Positions 8,003 to 16,461 of a stretch of 64,000 bases of DNA are shown piece by piece. A program made the translations under genes and the position numbers. Origin of the DNA: Erwinia psidii (GTDB lineage Bacteria; Pseudomonadota; Gammaproteobacteria; Enterobacterales; Enterobacteriaceae); NCBI RefSeq assembly GCF_003846135.1, contig NZ_RHHM01000016.1, positions 39,232 to 103,231 on the forward strand. The letters run 5' to 3'. Each line of letters begins with the position of its first letter. Position 1 is the stretch's first letter. The notes under the pieces are model-generated. The model was not told the DNA's origin. It worked only from the letters and a program-made list of their open reading frames with translations, and did not search any database.

Positions 8003-8566
8003 ATGAAAAATAATGATTATGAAATCCGCACCGCTGAACTGAGCACCGCCGATAAAAAGTTGGTGGGCTATGCCATCCGCTGGAACAGCCTGTCAGAGGT
8101 TATCTGCGATGAATTCCGGGAACAGTTCGCACCGGGAGCATTTAAGGAGAGCCTCGCCAGCGGGGCAGACTGCCGCGCACTGTATGAACATGATTATACC
8201 CGGCTGCTGGGCCGTACCACATCCGGCACACTGACCCTCAACGAAGATAATACGGGCCTTCGTTTTGAGCTGACGCCACCCGATACCCAGGCGGGCCGCG
8301 ATGTGCTTACGCTGGTGGCGCGTGGCGATATTTCCGGCATGAGTTTTGCCTTCCGGGCGCTCAGTGAGGAATGGAACATTGCGACCCCGCCTTATATCCG
8401 CACCGTGACCGCCGCCGACCTGCGGGAAATTACCGTTACCAGCCTGCCCGCCTATACACAAAGCAACGTTGAGATTGCCCGCCGTTCCCTGCTGGCCCGT
8501 CATCCTGAACTGAACGGCCTGAACCCCGATATGCGCCGCCGTCAGGCCGAACTGGCGGGGCTGTGA
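8003..8566 (+). CDS. HK97-type prohead protease
   Basis: A 187-residue serine protease of the HK97 gp4 family. It has the family's GYAIRWNSLS start, the catalytic His in ALYEHDYTRLLG and the nucleophile Ser in ISGMSFAF, followed by the usual LREITVTSLPAY segment. Start ATG 8003 is preceded by GGGA; the frame can be extended to a TTG at 7961, but homologues begin near MKNND. It cleaves the capsid delta domain and itself during prohead maturation. The gene lies downstream of the capsid gene, unlike HK97 where protease precedes capsid; reversed order is usual in cf-PICI head modules. Confidence 0.92.
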   Translation: MKNNDYEIRTAELSTADKKLVGYAIRWNSLSEVICDEFREQFAPGAFKESLASGADCRALYEHDYTRLLGRTTSGTLTLNEDNTGLRFELTPPDTQAGRDVLTLVARGDISGMSFAFRALSEEWNIATPPYIRTVTAADLREITVTSLPAYTQSNVEIARRSLLARHPELNGLNPDMRRRQAELAGL

Positions 8567-8567
8567 T

Positions 8568-9791
8568 ATGTGGTGGCCTTTCAGCCGTAAAGCCGAACGA
8601 CGCAGCATGACCATTGATGATTTTCTGGCAATGGCCGGAATACCCAATACCGGCTCAGGGGAGTACGTCTCAGCCGGTACGGCGGAGTCCCTGCCAGCGG
8701 TGATGAATGCCGTTGCGGTCATCAGTGAGGCGGTGGCCTCCATGCCCTGTTATCTGTACCGGGTGACAAATAAAAATGGCCGCGAGTCGCGGGAATGGCT
8801 GGGCGATCATCCGGTGGATCTCCTGCTGAATGAGCAGCCCAACGACTGCCAGACCGCCTGGCAGTTCAAACGTACCATGATGCGCCACTGTCTGCTGAAC
8901 GGTAACGCTTATGCGGTTATCCGCTGGGGCCGTGACGGCCAGCCCTGTTCCCTTCATCCGTATCCGCCCGGTTCCGTGGTGCCTGAACGCACTGGCGAAC
9001 ATCGTTATAAATACAGCGTTACGGAACCTTTCACCGGTGCGGTGAGAACGTATCTTCAGGAAGAAATGTTGCATCTTCGCTATGCAACTGATGATGGCTT
9101 TCTGGGGCGTTCTCCGGTCACCATCTGCCGCGAAACGTTAGGGCTTGGTCTTGCCCAGCAACGGCACGGGGCCAGCGTGATGAGGAACGGCATGATGGCT
9201 TCCGGTGTGCTGAAATCGGCCGACTGGCTTGATGGGGCGAACGGCAAAAAAGCCCTTGATGCGCTGGAACGCTACAAAGGGGCCAGGAATGCGGGTAAAA
9301 CGCCGGTTATTGAGGGGGGGATGGATTATCAGGCACTGGGTATGAGCAATCAGGATGCCGAGTGGCTGGCCTCCCGCCGCTTCACCATTGAAGATATCGC
9401 CCGTATGTTCAACGTTTCCCCCATCTTTCTCCAGGAATACAGCAACAGCACGTACAGCAATTTCAGCGAGGCCAGCCGCGCCTTTCTCACCATGACCATG
9501 CGCCCCTGGCTGGCCAACTTTGAACAGCAGGTTAAATCAGCGCTGTTGCTGGCGTCTCCGGTTCCCGGTGTTCGCTATCAGGTTGAATTTGATTCTGCCG
9601 ATTTACTCAGGGCTAACCCGGCTGAACGTTTCAGAAGTTACGAAACGGCGATTAAGTCCGGGGTGATGTGTCCGAATGAAGCCCGTGAACGTGAGGGAAT
9701 GCCACCGCGTGAGGGCGGGGACGAGTTCAGCCAGGCATGGAAACAGCATATTGAAGTGAAAAGTGCTGAAGGAGGCAACGATGGCGAGTGA
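8568..9791 (+). CDS. HK97-type phage portal protein
   Basis: A 407-residue portal of the HK97 gp3 family. Recognisable parts are AVMNAVAVISEAVASMPCYLYR near the N-terminus, DHPVDLLLNEQPND, FKRTMMRHCLLNGNAY and the C-terminal FTIEDIARMFNVSP – FLTMTMRPWL segment. Twelve copies form the DNA entry ring at one head vertex, the docking site for terminase. It starts one base after the protease stop and overlaps the connector gene, so the head genes are one operon. Confidence 0.93.
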   Translation: MWWPFSRKAERRSMTIDDFLAMAGIPNTGSGEYVSAGTAESLPAVMNAVAVISEAVASMPCYLYRVTNKNGRESREWLGDHPVDLLLNEQPNDCQTAWQFKRTMMRHCLLNGNAYAVIRWGRDGQPCSLHPYPPGSVVPERTGEHRYKYSVTEPFTGAVRTYLQEEMLHLRYATDDGFLGRSPVTICRETLGLGLAQQRHGASVMRNGMMASGVLKSADWLDGANGKKALDALERYKGARNAGKTPVIEGGMDYQALGMSNQDAEWLASRRFTIEDIARMFNVSPIFLQEYSNSTYSNFSEASRAFLTMTMRPWLANFEQQVKSALLLASPVPGVRYQVEFDSADLLRANPAERFRSYETAIKSGVMCPNEAREREGMPPREGGDEFSQAWKQHIEVKSAEGGNDGE

Positions 9792-10083
9792 GCTGATAAC
9801 GCTGAGCGAGGCAAAGAGGCATTGTCGCATTGATGATGATTACGATTATGAAGACGCGCTGATACAGGCGTATATCGAGGCCGCGCTGGAGGTCTGCCAG
9901 AAGCATATCGGCAAGCGCATTCCTGAAGAGCAGGAATTTACTGCGGCGCTGAAGGTGGGTTGCATGATGTACGCCTCACAGCTGTATGAACACCGCACCA
10001 CTATCAGCGAGGTGGAAAAGAGTGAAGTGCCGATGGCGATTTCCGCGTTGTGGTCAGTTTATCGTGATGTGGGTGTGTACTGA
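9781..10083 (+). CDS. Head-tail connector protein (gp6-like)
   Basis: A 100-residue protein of the phage gp6/YqbG-like head-tail connector family. The pattern ITLSEAKRHCRIDDDYDYEDALIQ, then AALEVCQKHIGK, then GCMMYASQLYEHR is typical. ATG 9781 follows a strong GGAGG. It would form a ring below the portal to which the helper phage tail can attach, which makes it important for helper choice if this is a satellite. Its last base overlaps the HNH start (TGATG). Confidence 0.88.
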   Translation: MASELITLSEAKRHCRIDDDYDYEDALIQAYIEAALEVCQKHIGKRIPEEQEFTAALKVGCMMYASQLYEHRTTISEVEKSEVPMAISALWSVYRDVGVY

Positions 10084-10526
10084 TGCCGTGGCAACCCTTA
10101 CGCCGCTGTACCGAACCGGGCTGTAATGTCCGGGTTAAAGCCGGTAAATGTGACGAGCATAAGCGCGAAGAGCGCCGCCAGTCCGACAGCCGGAGAGGAA
10201 CGCGCACTCAGCGGGGTTACTCCAACCGCTGGGGCGAATACCGCCGACTTTTTCTTAAAGCGAATCCGCTCTGTGTTCACTGCCTTAAAGCCGGTGACTA
10301 CACGCCCGCTACCATCGTGGATCACATCATTCCGATTAATGGAGAAGGTGACGTGCTGTTCTGGCCTGCCAGCAACCACCAGGCACTTTGCCAGACCCAC
10401 CACAATCGCAAGACGGTACAGGTTGACCCGATGACCAAACAGAAGCGAATGGCTGGCGCATTCCATAAGCAGGAGGAAGCCGCCCGCCTGCGCAATCACT
10501 GGATATATGACTATGGCGACGAATGA
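10083..10526 (+). CDS. HNH endonuclease (packaging-associated)
   Basis: A 147-residue HNH nuclease. It has an N-terminal Cys pair (CTEPGCNVRVKAGKCDEH), a second zinc pair (CVHCLKAG) and the HNH core VDHIIPING – SNHQALCQTHHNRKT. In HK97-like phages an HNH protein coded next to terminase and portal is needed with the terminase for specific cos cleavage, so it probably takes part in DNA packaging. It is followed by a candidate cos region and the terminase genes. Confidence 0.9.
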   Translation: MPWQPLRRCTEPGCNVRVKAGKCDEHKREERRQSDSRRGTRTQRGYSNRWGEYRRLFLKANPLCVHCLKAGDYTPATIVDHIIPINGEGDVLFWPASNHQALCQTHHNRKTVQVDPMTKQKRMAGAFHKQEEAARLRNHWIYDYGDE

Positions 10527-10671
10527 GAAAGAGCAGGTTCAACTACTGGCCGGACTGCTGCGCCAACGTGACCAGTTCACTTCACAGCGTACCAGAGCGA
10601 ACAGCCGCCACGCAGCGCGGCGCATGACTGAGCGTGACCGGGACATCAGGTCCGCATTCCGCAACCGCTGA
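10513..10671 (+). CDS. Small basic protein between HNH and terminase
   Basis: A 52-residue Arg-rich protein starting at ATG 10513 inside the HNH C-terminus and ending with AFRNR. The first part is helical (KEQVQLLAGLLRQRDQF); the second half is strongly basic (SRHAARRMTERDRD). Short ORFs like this are common at this place in HK97-type packaging modules. No function can be assigned; DNA binding near cos is possible. Support comes from operon position, overlap with the HNH gene and composition. Confidence 0.5.
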   Translation: MATNEKEQVQLLAGLLRQRDQFTSQRTRANSRHAARRMTERDRDIRSAFRNR

Positions 10672-10800
10672 CAGCCCGGTCTGATGGGGTGGGGGAGGTT
10701 TTCAGGACAAAAGCCTCCCTTTCTGGAACCGCCCGCCCCCTCAAATTTTTACGCGCGGCATTTTTTTTAACAGCAGAAAGTCACAGGGAAACAACAAATT
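10672..10800. other. Candidate cos packaging region
   Basis: A gene-free stretch between the HNH and small terminase genes. It contains the imperfect inverted repeat GGGAGGTTTT (10693–10702) / AAAAGCCTCCC (10709–10719), followed by a C-rich run and an AT-rich part. In HK97-like systems the cos site lies just upstream of the small terminase gene, beside the HNH gene. Assignment is by position and symmetry only. Confidence 0.4.
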
Positions 10801-11157
10801 ATGGCAAGACCGCCAAAAGCCCCCGCCTATCTTGATGAAATTGCGGTGGAGCAATGGGAAACAAAAGCGAAACACCTGGCGAAAAGAAAAGACCTGATGC
10901 CCGCCGACTGGAACAGCCTGGAGTTGTATTGCGTCAATTATTCAATTTACCGGAAAGCCGTTGCGGACCTTGCCGTGCGCGGGTTTACCGTGGAGGGGGA
11001 ACGGGGTGCGGCAACCAGTAACCCGGCACTGAAAGCCAAATCTGACGCAGAGCGGATCATGATTAAAATGTCGTCGCTGCTGGGTTTTGACACGGTGAGC
11101 AGAAACCGTCACCCTGTCAGTACGGAAAAAAAAGATGGACTGTCAGCCCTGGAATAA
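10801..11157 (+). CDS. terS: Phage terminase small subunit (P27 family)
   Basis: A 118-residue small terminase subunit. The start ARPPKAPAYLDEIAVEQW and the helical part DWNSLELYCVNYSIYRKAV, then KAKSDAERIMIKMSSLLGFD, match the P27-type family. It recognises the packaging site and recruits the large subunit. Its last 23 bases overlap the large subunit gene. The low-complexity KKDGLSALE end is normal in the family. Confidence 0.88.
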   Translation: MARPPKAPAYLDEIAVEQWETKAKHLAKRKDLMPADWNSLELYCVNYSIYRKAVADLAVRGFTVEGERGAATSNPALKAKSDAERIMIKMSSLLGFDTVSRNRHPVSTEKKDGLSALE

Positions 11158-12802
11158 CTACGCCCACGGGGTTAAAACCGGTGTCATTCCGGCCTGTAAG
11201 CGTGTCATACAGGCAGTAAACAGGTATTTTTCTGACCTGAATGACCCCCGTTTTACCTTTGATACTGAGACGGTGGAGCGGTTTATGGCCTTTTCGGCGT
11301 TCTGTCCGCATGTCAAAGGCCCACTGCGTGGCCAGCCGGTGAAGCTGGAACCCTGGCAACAGTTTTCCTTTGCCTGCCTGCTGGGCTTCCGGGTAAAGGC
11401 GACCGGTCGCAGGAAGTACAGGAGCGCCTATATTCAGGTGCCGCGCAAAAATGCCAAGTCCACCGTGGCCGCGATACTGGCTTTATGGTTTCTGGTGATG
11501 GAGAAGGGCCAGCAGGATATCTACACCGCCGCCGTGAGCCGGGACCAGGCCCGTATCGTGTTTGATGATGCCCGTCAGATGTGCCTGTTATCGGCACCGC
11601 TGAAAAGTCGTCTGACCATTCAACAGCATAAAATGATTTACACGAAATCCAACAGCCTGCTGAAGCCGCTGGCCGCCAAAGCGGCGACCATTGAAGGGAC
11701 CAACCCCGGCCTGGCGATTGTGGACGAATACCACCTGCACCCGGATAACGGCGTGTACTCCGCGCTTGAACTGGGCATGGGCGCACGGCCGGAAGGGCTG
11801 CTTTTTGCCATCACCACCGCAGGCAGCAATACCGTTTCAGCCTGTAAGCAGCACTATGATTACTGTTGCCGGATACTGGCCGGTGAAGAAATCAATGATT
11901 CTCTTTTTGCCCTTATTTACGAGCTGGACGACGAAAGCGAGATTGACTCCCCGTCGTTGTGGGTGAAAGCCAATCCCAACCTGAATATTTCCGTTGACGG
12001 TGACGCGCTGGCCGACACCATCCAGAAGGCCAGGGGCATACCCTCGCAGTGGGTGGAGATGCTGACCAAACGCTTTAACATCTGGTGCCAGGGGGCGACG
12101 CCGTGGATGGGAGCCGGTGCCTGGGCAGCCTGCAAAAGTGATTACGGTGAAGAAGATTTGCAGGGCATGGCGTGTTACGCCGGGCTGGATTTGTCCTCAA
12201 CCAGCGATATTTCCAGCGTCTGCTATGCCTTTCCGTTTGAGCGTGAAATCCGCTTTCTGACCCGTCACTATCTGCCGGAAGTACAGTTAAGCAATGTCGC
12301 CAATAAGAACCGCGCCATCTACCGCCAGTGGGCCGCGGCTGGCTGGTTACGTATCACGCCGGGCGACTGTATTGATTATGACCGTATCCGGGACGACATA
12401 CTCCGCGATGCTGAAATCTTCAGCATAAAGCTGGTGGGCTTTGACACCTGGAACGCAACGCATTTACGTACCCAGTTACAGGGCGCAGGGCTTGACGTGG
12501 AGCCGTTCCCGCAGACTTATCTTAAATTCAGCCCGGTGGCGAAGTCGCTGGAGGTGTTCGTTAACCGAAAAGTTATCCGGCACAACGGCGATCCGGTGCT
12601 GGCCTGGGCAGTGGATAACGTGGTGATGGAGAGTGACGCGAACGCCAATATCAAGCCAAACAAAAAGAAATCGGCCAACAAAATTGACCCGGCCATCGCC
12701 GCGCTGATGGCATTTGGCACCTGGCAGGCAGAGCATGAAGATTTCAGCTTTGATGTGTCCGAGGCACACAGGCAGCGCCTGGCGGCCTTCACCGGGATTT
12801 AA
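11135..12802 (+). CDS. terL: Phage terminase large subunit
   Basis: A 555-residue packaging motor of the HK97 type. The ATPase has a Walker A variant PRKNAKST near residue 104 and Walker B LAIVDEYH near residue 192. The nuclease half begins near YAGLDLSSTSDIS, whose Asp is a catalytic metal ligand, and continues through VGFDTWNATHL to the C-terminal KIDPAIAALMAF motif. It translocates DNA into proheads and, with HNH and TerS, cuts at cos. The 23-bp overlap with terS implies coupled translation. No tail gene follows, so the head module ends here. Confidence 0.93.
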   Translation: MDCQPWNNYAHGVKTGVIPACKRVIQAVNRYFSDLNDPRFTFDTETVERFMAFSAFCPHVKGPLRGQPVKLEPWQQFSFACLLGFRVKATGRRKYRSAYIQVPRKNAKSTVAAILALWFLVMEKGQQDIYTAAVSRDQARIVFDDARQMCLLSAPLKSRLTIQQHKMIYTKSNSLLKPLAAKAATIEGTNPGLAIVDEYHLHPDNGVYSALELGMGARPEGLLFAITTAGSNTVSACKQHYDYCCRILAGEEINDSLFALIYELDDESEIDSPSLWVKANPNLNISVDGDALADTIQKARGIPSQWVEMLTKRFNIWCQGATPWMGAGAWAACKSDYGEEDLQGMACYAGLDLSSTSDISSVCYAFPFEREIRFLTRHYLPEVQLSNVANKNRAIYRQWAAAGWLRITPGDCIDYDRIRDDILRDAEIFSIKLVGFDTWNATHLRTQLQGAGLDVEPFPQTYLKFSPVAKSLEVFVNRKVIRHNGDPVLAWAVDNVVMESDANANIKPNKKKSANKIDPAIAALMAFGTWQAEHEDFSFDVSEAHRQRLAAFTGI

Positions 12803-12901
12803 CCATAGGACATGCTCAGGCGTTAATAAATAATGCAGGGAGTTCTTATTATTGCCTGTAACAATTTAATTGTTACCTGATGAATTTGCAGCCAAAAATG
12901 G

Positions 12902-13177
12902 TTGCCTGTTGTCACTGACTGGCATTATGATCATTACGTTACCCCATATCGGGTAGCCGGGTTTAGCAGCCTGAATTCACAACAGCGCACAGCCGCGCCA
13001 GCGGTTTTTGTGTGTAATGCACTGGCACATCTGAATTATGGTGGCCTGGGCAGGGGAGCCGCAAGGCTCGCCGGGTTCTGTTGTGACCGGTCTGCTAACC
13101 CTGTTCAGGTCACCACCCGTCGTTTAGCAGCGGCCTGTGGTGAATATTCAGCATTCACAACAGGGACTGTAGCATGA
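12902..13177 (+). CDS. Ash-family-like protein
   Basis: A frame of about 91 residues starting at TTG 12902, with no internal Met. The middle (RVAGFSSLNSQQRTAAPAVFVCN) and the C-terminal TTRRLAAACGEYSAFTTG look like Ash-family proteins often found in P4-like satellites. The true start is uncertain. It ends in ATGA overlapping the next gene, which supports translation. The match to Ash is from memory and weak, and function is unknown. Confidence 0.45.
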   Translation: MPVVTDWHYDHYVTPYRVAGFSSLNSQQRTAAPAVFVCNALAHLNYGGLGRGAARLAGFCCDRSANPVQVTTRRLAAACGEYSAFTTGTVA

Positions 13178-13395
13178 TCACAACCACACTCCCGGAGCTT
13201 CCTTCAGCGCAATGCCTTGATGGGATGTTTACGGCAACCGATATATCCCAGCCAGAGCTACTTGATCAATGCCGTGCGCTGGTGTTCGCTATAACCGAAC
13301 TTACCAACACCGTGGCGAGAGACTGTCTGATATGGATATTGATGGAGCGGGTTGAACTTCTCAGAGACAAAATGGATGAGGAGGTGATAGTCTGA
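13174..13395 (+). CDS. Small hypothetical protein at the element end
   Basis: A 73-residue acidic protein whose ATG overlaps the previous stop. It is mostly helical, with a Cys-containing core (ELLDQCRALVFAITELTNTV) and the C-terminal WILMERVELLRDKMDEE. No named family is recognised, although similar small proteins occur at the ends of enterobacterial satellite islands. A strong terminator follows 25 bp downstream, marking the end of the element's last transcription unit. Confidence 0.6.
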   Translation: MITTTLPELPSAQCLDGMFTATDISQPELLDQCRALVFAITELTNTVARDCLIWILMERVELLRDKMDEEVIV

Positions 13396-13420
13396 TAACT
13401 CAATGTGTTAAGAAGAAAAG

Positions 13421-13440
13421 GGCCGCTTGCGGCCTTTTTC
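13421..13440 (+). terminator. Rho-independent terminator
   Basis: GGCCGC TT GCGGCC (13421–13434) is a perfect 6-bp stem followed by TTTTTC. It closes the last operon of the integrated element before the tRNA. Confidence 0.85.
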
Positions 13441-13623
13441 TTTACCCACAGATGAGCAGCACAGATAAAGACGATTTGTTCCCGTGTTTTCGGCCCATCA
13501 AAATGCATCTGCAAGGAGTGGAGGATATCCTGATGATACTTGCTAATACCTGCACGAAGTATCCTATAGGTATCCTGGAAAAGAAAAAGGACTCACGCTG
13601 TTAACGCAAGCCCTTGATAAATC

Positions 13624-13660
13624 TGGTGGCCCCTGCTGGACTTGAACCAGCGACCAAGCG
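13624..13660. other. Probable attachment site (attR) in the tRNA 3' end
   Basis: Tyrosine integrases of satellites usually recombine in the 3' part of tRNA genes. The element lies directly at the CCA end of tRNA-Ile2, with its integrase at the other end. The expected duplicate would lie left of base 1, so the exact core cannot be read. Confidence 0.5.
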
Positions 13661-13700
13661 ATTATGAGTCGCGTGCTCTAACCAACTGAGCTAAGGGGCC
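13624..13700 (-). tRNA. ileX: tRNA-Ile2 (anticodon CAU)
   Basis: Reading the minus strand, the 77-nt sequence has a 7-bp acceptor stem (GGCCCCT/AGGGGCC), a D arm, anticodon CAU in ACTCATAATC, a TΨC arm (TTCAAGTCC) and an encoded CCA end. The body closely matches E. coli ileX/ileY, so the CAU is read as lysidine-modified tRNA-Ile2 for AUA rather than Met. A TATAAT -10 box lies upstream at 13713–13718. Its 3' end faces the mobile element, so it is the probable attachment gene. Confidence 0.93.
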
Positions 13701-13933
13701 TGTGGCGCAGGATTATAATGTAACTTGTCCGGGCAATCCAGCGCTTCACGACTGGTTGATTGTTTTTCAGGCATTAGCATCGTTTCAGGAACTGATTGAT
13801 TAACAAAACGTTCCAGTCATTTATAACTTTACTGATATCGCTTAACGATCGACCTGCAATGGAAACGCCGTGTCATGGACCTGTCACGCGAACTGGCTCG
13901 ACAGCATCGCGCATTGGTGGTGCCTGGCCCTCG

Positions 13934-14491
13934 TCAAGGGATAAAAGGGGGATGGTAAATGGCCGTACTCCAGTAGCGGCTGCTGGCATGTTTCTCTGCC
14001 AGCCAACCCTCTTTACGAAGCTGGCGGGCTATCATCTTATTCATAATGCCATGCCCGACCAACAGCACATTACCGTGGCTGGACAACGCTATCAGCCGTG
14101 CGGCTGCCTGTATCGCCCGACATTTCGCCTGTTGATAAGACTCCACCGATCCTGCGTAGCCAAAAAACCACAGTATCCGCAGCAGAGAGAGCCAGAATGA
14201 TGGCGGCAGCGGCGGATAGCTCAGTTGCATCAGTGGCAGGGACACTTCGCGGAACACTGCATCTGTACAGGTCGCTTTCACCCCCAGTTTCTCAAGCGAG
14301 GAGCAGGCGCGGGGCAATGGACTGGCAACGATATAATCTGCGGTGGCCGCAATATAGCGGCTTCTCTCCGGTGGCGTGCCTCCAACCTGTGATAAATCAT
14401 AGGCTTCACTCCACTGTTTCATTGCCTGCACAGGCAACCAGCAATCCGAAAGGTTTTCGGGTTTACCGTGTCGCATCAAAATGATAGCCAT
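13934..14491 (-). CDS. Histidine phosphatase family protein
   Basis: A 185-residue protein of the phosphoglycerate-mutase-like histidine phosphatase superfamily. The N-terminal catalytic motif LMRHGKPE is at residues 5–12 and the second His lies in VGHGIMN. ATG 14491 has GGAG upstream and puts the RHG motif at the expected N-terminal place; a longer frame upstream lacks support. The hydrophobic stretch PSFWLSLLRILWFFGYAG is unusual. Substrate is unknown; the family includes phosphohistidine, sugar-phosphate and alpha-ribazole phosphatases. It lies just past the tRNA, in core chromosome. Confidence 0.8.
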   Translation of the reverse strand: MAIILMRHGKPENLSDCWLPVQAMKQWSEAYDLSQVGGTPPERSRYIAATADYIVASPLPRACSSLEKLGVKATCTDAVFREVSLPLMQLSYPPLPPSFWLSLLRILWFFGYAGSVESYQQAKCRAIQAAARLIALSSHGNVLLVGHGIMNKMIARQLRKEGWLAEKHASSRYWSTAIYHPPFIP

Positions 14492-14925
14492 CGCTTTTCT
14501 CCGCTGGATTAAATGGAAGGTAAATGCCGCGATCATCCACGACAGAATGCAGAACTGATGCTGAGCCTTGCTCCTCAGACTGCTGACAGAGTAAGCGGTT
14601 GCGATGATTGTCACCAGAGTTAGTGAACATCGAGTGGAAATCTGATGTAAATAAGAACGTCAACCCGCCGTGCTGCTTTTCTCGTTGGTGGCAGAAACGG
14701 AGCTATATATGAAATTAAGCTGCCGTTGACCGGGTTTATGGCGCAATGGACCAGTTACTGACACGCCAGCCAACGCCGTGTTCACAGGTTAATGCGTTGA
14801 TGTGGCATGCGGTACGCGCTCCTGAAGATGAAAATTCGTGGTGGTTGGCGCTGCCAGCGCCGGCACGGAAATATCAGCTGTGCCGCATTCCGTCATGTGG
14901 GGTGGGGAAACCACCCCGTGATCGG
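14492..14925. other. Intergenic region
   Basis: About 430 bp between the phosphatase start and the end of the PepSY gene. It holds the upstream region of the phosphatase gene. Short overlapping frames are present but none has protein-like composition or a ribosome binding site. Confidence 0.4.
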
Positions 14926-16398
14926 TCAGACAGGGGAGCGCTGCTTTGCTCGCTGCCAGCGAAGTGCGTCAATGACCAATAACACCAGCAAACTGATGCC
15001 CATCACCGGCAGGCTTATCGCTAACAGGATGGTTATTGCCAGCAGCAACAGCCGGGCGCTGACGGAAAGCTGTTGCCAACAATATCGCAGCGTCTCTGCC
15101 GGATGAATTCCCTGTCCGATGCGGGGGCGGCGCAGCCACCATAAACGGTAGCCCAACACGATCATCACGCACAGCCCCACGCCAAAAACAGCCAGCAGCA
15201 GCTGATTGGGCAACCCAAACAACACGCCCATATGCGCATCAACACCCCAGCGCGTTAGCTTTGCCAGCAGACCGAAGTGGGCAAACTCTACCTTATCCAC
15301 CACCTGAAAACGCAGTGGATCCACCGCCACGCTGTCCACCTGGGTAGGCCAGCGACGATCGATCTCGCTGACGGTCCAGGCTTTATTTGCTCTCCAGGCG
15401 GGGCGGATCTCAATTTTAGCAGCATCGATCCCGGCGTTACGCGCCGCCCTCAGCACCGGATCAAACTGGGCTGGGGCGACACTGATGGCCTGGTCATGGG
15501 GCATCGTCTGCGACATTCTGTGCCCGGCATGTTCCTCCATCGTGGCGGGAGTTTTTTCCGTCATCTCCCCGGCGGACATCATCATATCGGGCATTGCATT
15601 GCTGGCAGGGAGCTGCCGGGGATTGAGTTCGGTGTTAACCACCGGCGTCAGCCAGCCAAAACAGGCGCGCATGGCAGCGATATTATCCCCGGCCCAACGT
15701 GACCAGGTTAGCCCGGTGGCCGAGAAAAAAATCAGCCCAAGCAGTAGCAGCAGGCCCAGCGTACTGTGCCAGTGGCGGTGACGGAGAATTTGCTGTCCGC
15801 GTGACTTTTTACCGGTCTTTAACTGGCGCGGAGTGCGGCTTCCCGCCCACAGCAGCATGCCTCCAACCGCGGCGATCCACAACCAGCTGGCCGCCAGCTC
15901 GCTGTAATTCCTGCCCATATCACCCAGCAACAGGTTACGGTGCAGGTAGTCCAGCCAGGTGCGGAACGGCAGTATACCGCTGGTGCCATAAACCGTCAGC
16001 TGACCACGGACTTGCAGAGTATCCGGCGCAATAAACACCGCGGTGGTTTCTGACGGGCCTGACGTCGGGGTGGTAAACATTACTCGAGTGGTATCACCCG
16101 GGCCGGGAGCGGGACGTACCGCCGCAATTTTCACCCCGTCACCGATAAACTTTTGCGCCACGGCAATCTGTTCGGCCAGAGATCGGGCAGGGCCGCTGAC
16201 GGGCGTATGAAGCTGTTGCGCATACAGGACATTCTCCAGCTGTGGGGTCAGCACATAGAGCGTACCGGTGAGCGCGGCGACAAAAATAAAGGGAGCGATA
16301 AACAGACCAATATAGAAGTGCAGGCGACGCAGCAGTGGCATTAATGCACTGCGTGTCTGAACGGCGCGGGCAGGCTGCGCCAGAATTTTTTCCGACAT
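14926..16398 (-). CDS. PepSY-associated TM protein (PiuB/iron-regulated membrane protein)
   Basis: A 490-residue inner-membrane protein of the PepSY-associated TM family. It has four hydrophobic helices: one near residues 25–50 (LHFYIGLFIAPFIFVAALTG), one near 170 (SWLWIAAVGGMLLW), one near 210 (LGLLLLLGLIFFSATGLTW) and a long C-terminal pair. A periplasmic segment near residue 270 is rich in Met and His (MPDMMMSAGEM, then EEHAGHRMSQTMPHD), which suggests metal, possibly copper, binding. The family is linked to siderophore or metal uptake and heme/iron reduction. It precedes fhuF by only a few genes and follows a Met/His-rich DUF2946 gene in the same direction. Confidence 0.85.
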   Translation of the reverse strand: MSEKILAQPARAVQTRSALMPLLRRLHFYIGLFIAPFIFVAALTGTLYVLTPQLENVLYAQQLHTPVSGPARSLAEQIAVAQKFIGDGVKIAAVRPAPGPGDTTRVMFTTPTSGPSETTAVFIAPDTLQVRGQLTVYGTSGILPFRTWLDYLHRNLLLGDMGRNYSELAASWLWIAAVGGMLLWAGSRTPRQLKTGKKSRGQQILRHRHWHSTLGLLLLLGLIFFSATGLTWSRWAGDNIAAMRACFGWLTPVVNTELNPRQLPASNAMPDMMMSAGEMTEKTPATMEEHAGHRMSQTMPHDQAISVAPAQFDPVLRAARNAGIDAAKIEIRPAWRANKAWTVSEIDRRWPTQVDSVAVDPLRFQVVDKVEFAHFGLLAKLTRWGVDAHMGVLFGLPNQLLLAVFGVGLCVMIVLGYRLWWLRRPRIGQGIHPAETLRYCWQQLSVSARLLLLAITILLAISLPVMGISLLVLLVIDALRWQRAKQRSPV

Positions 16399-16461
16399 AA
16401 TAGTTCCATCTGCCTGTATTCAGGCATTAAGCAGGTGACGACAGCAATATTTTTTTTACAA

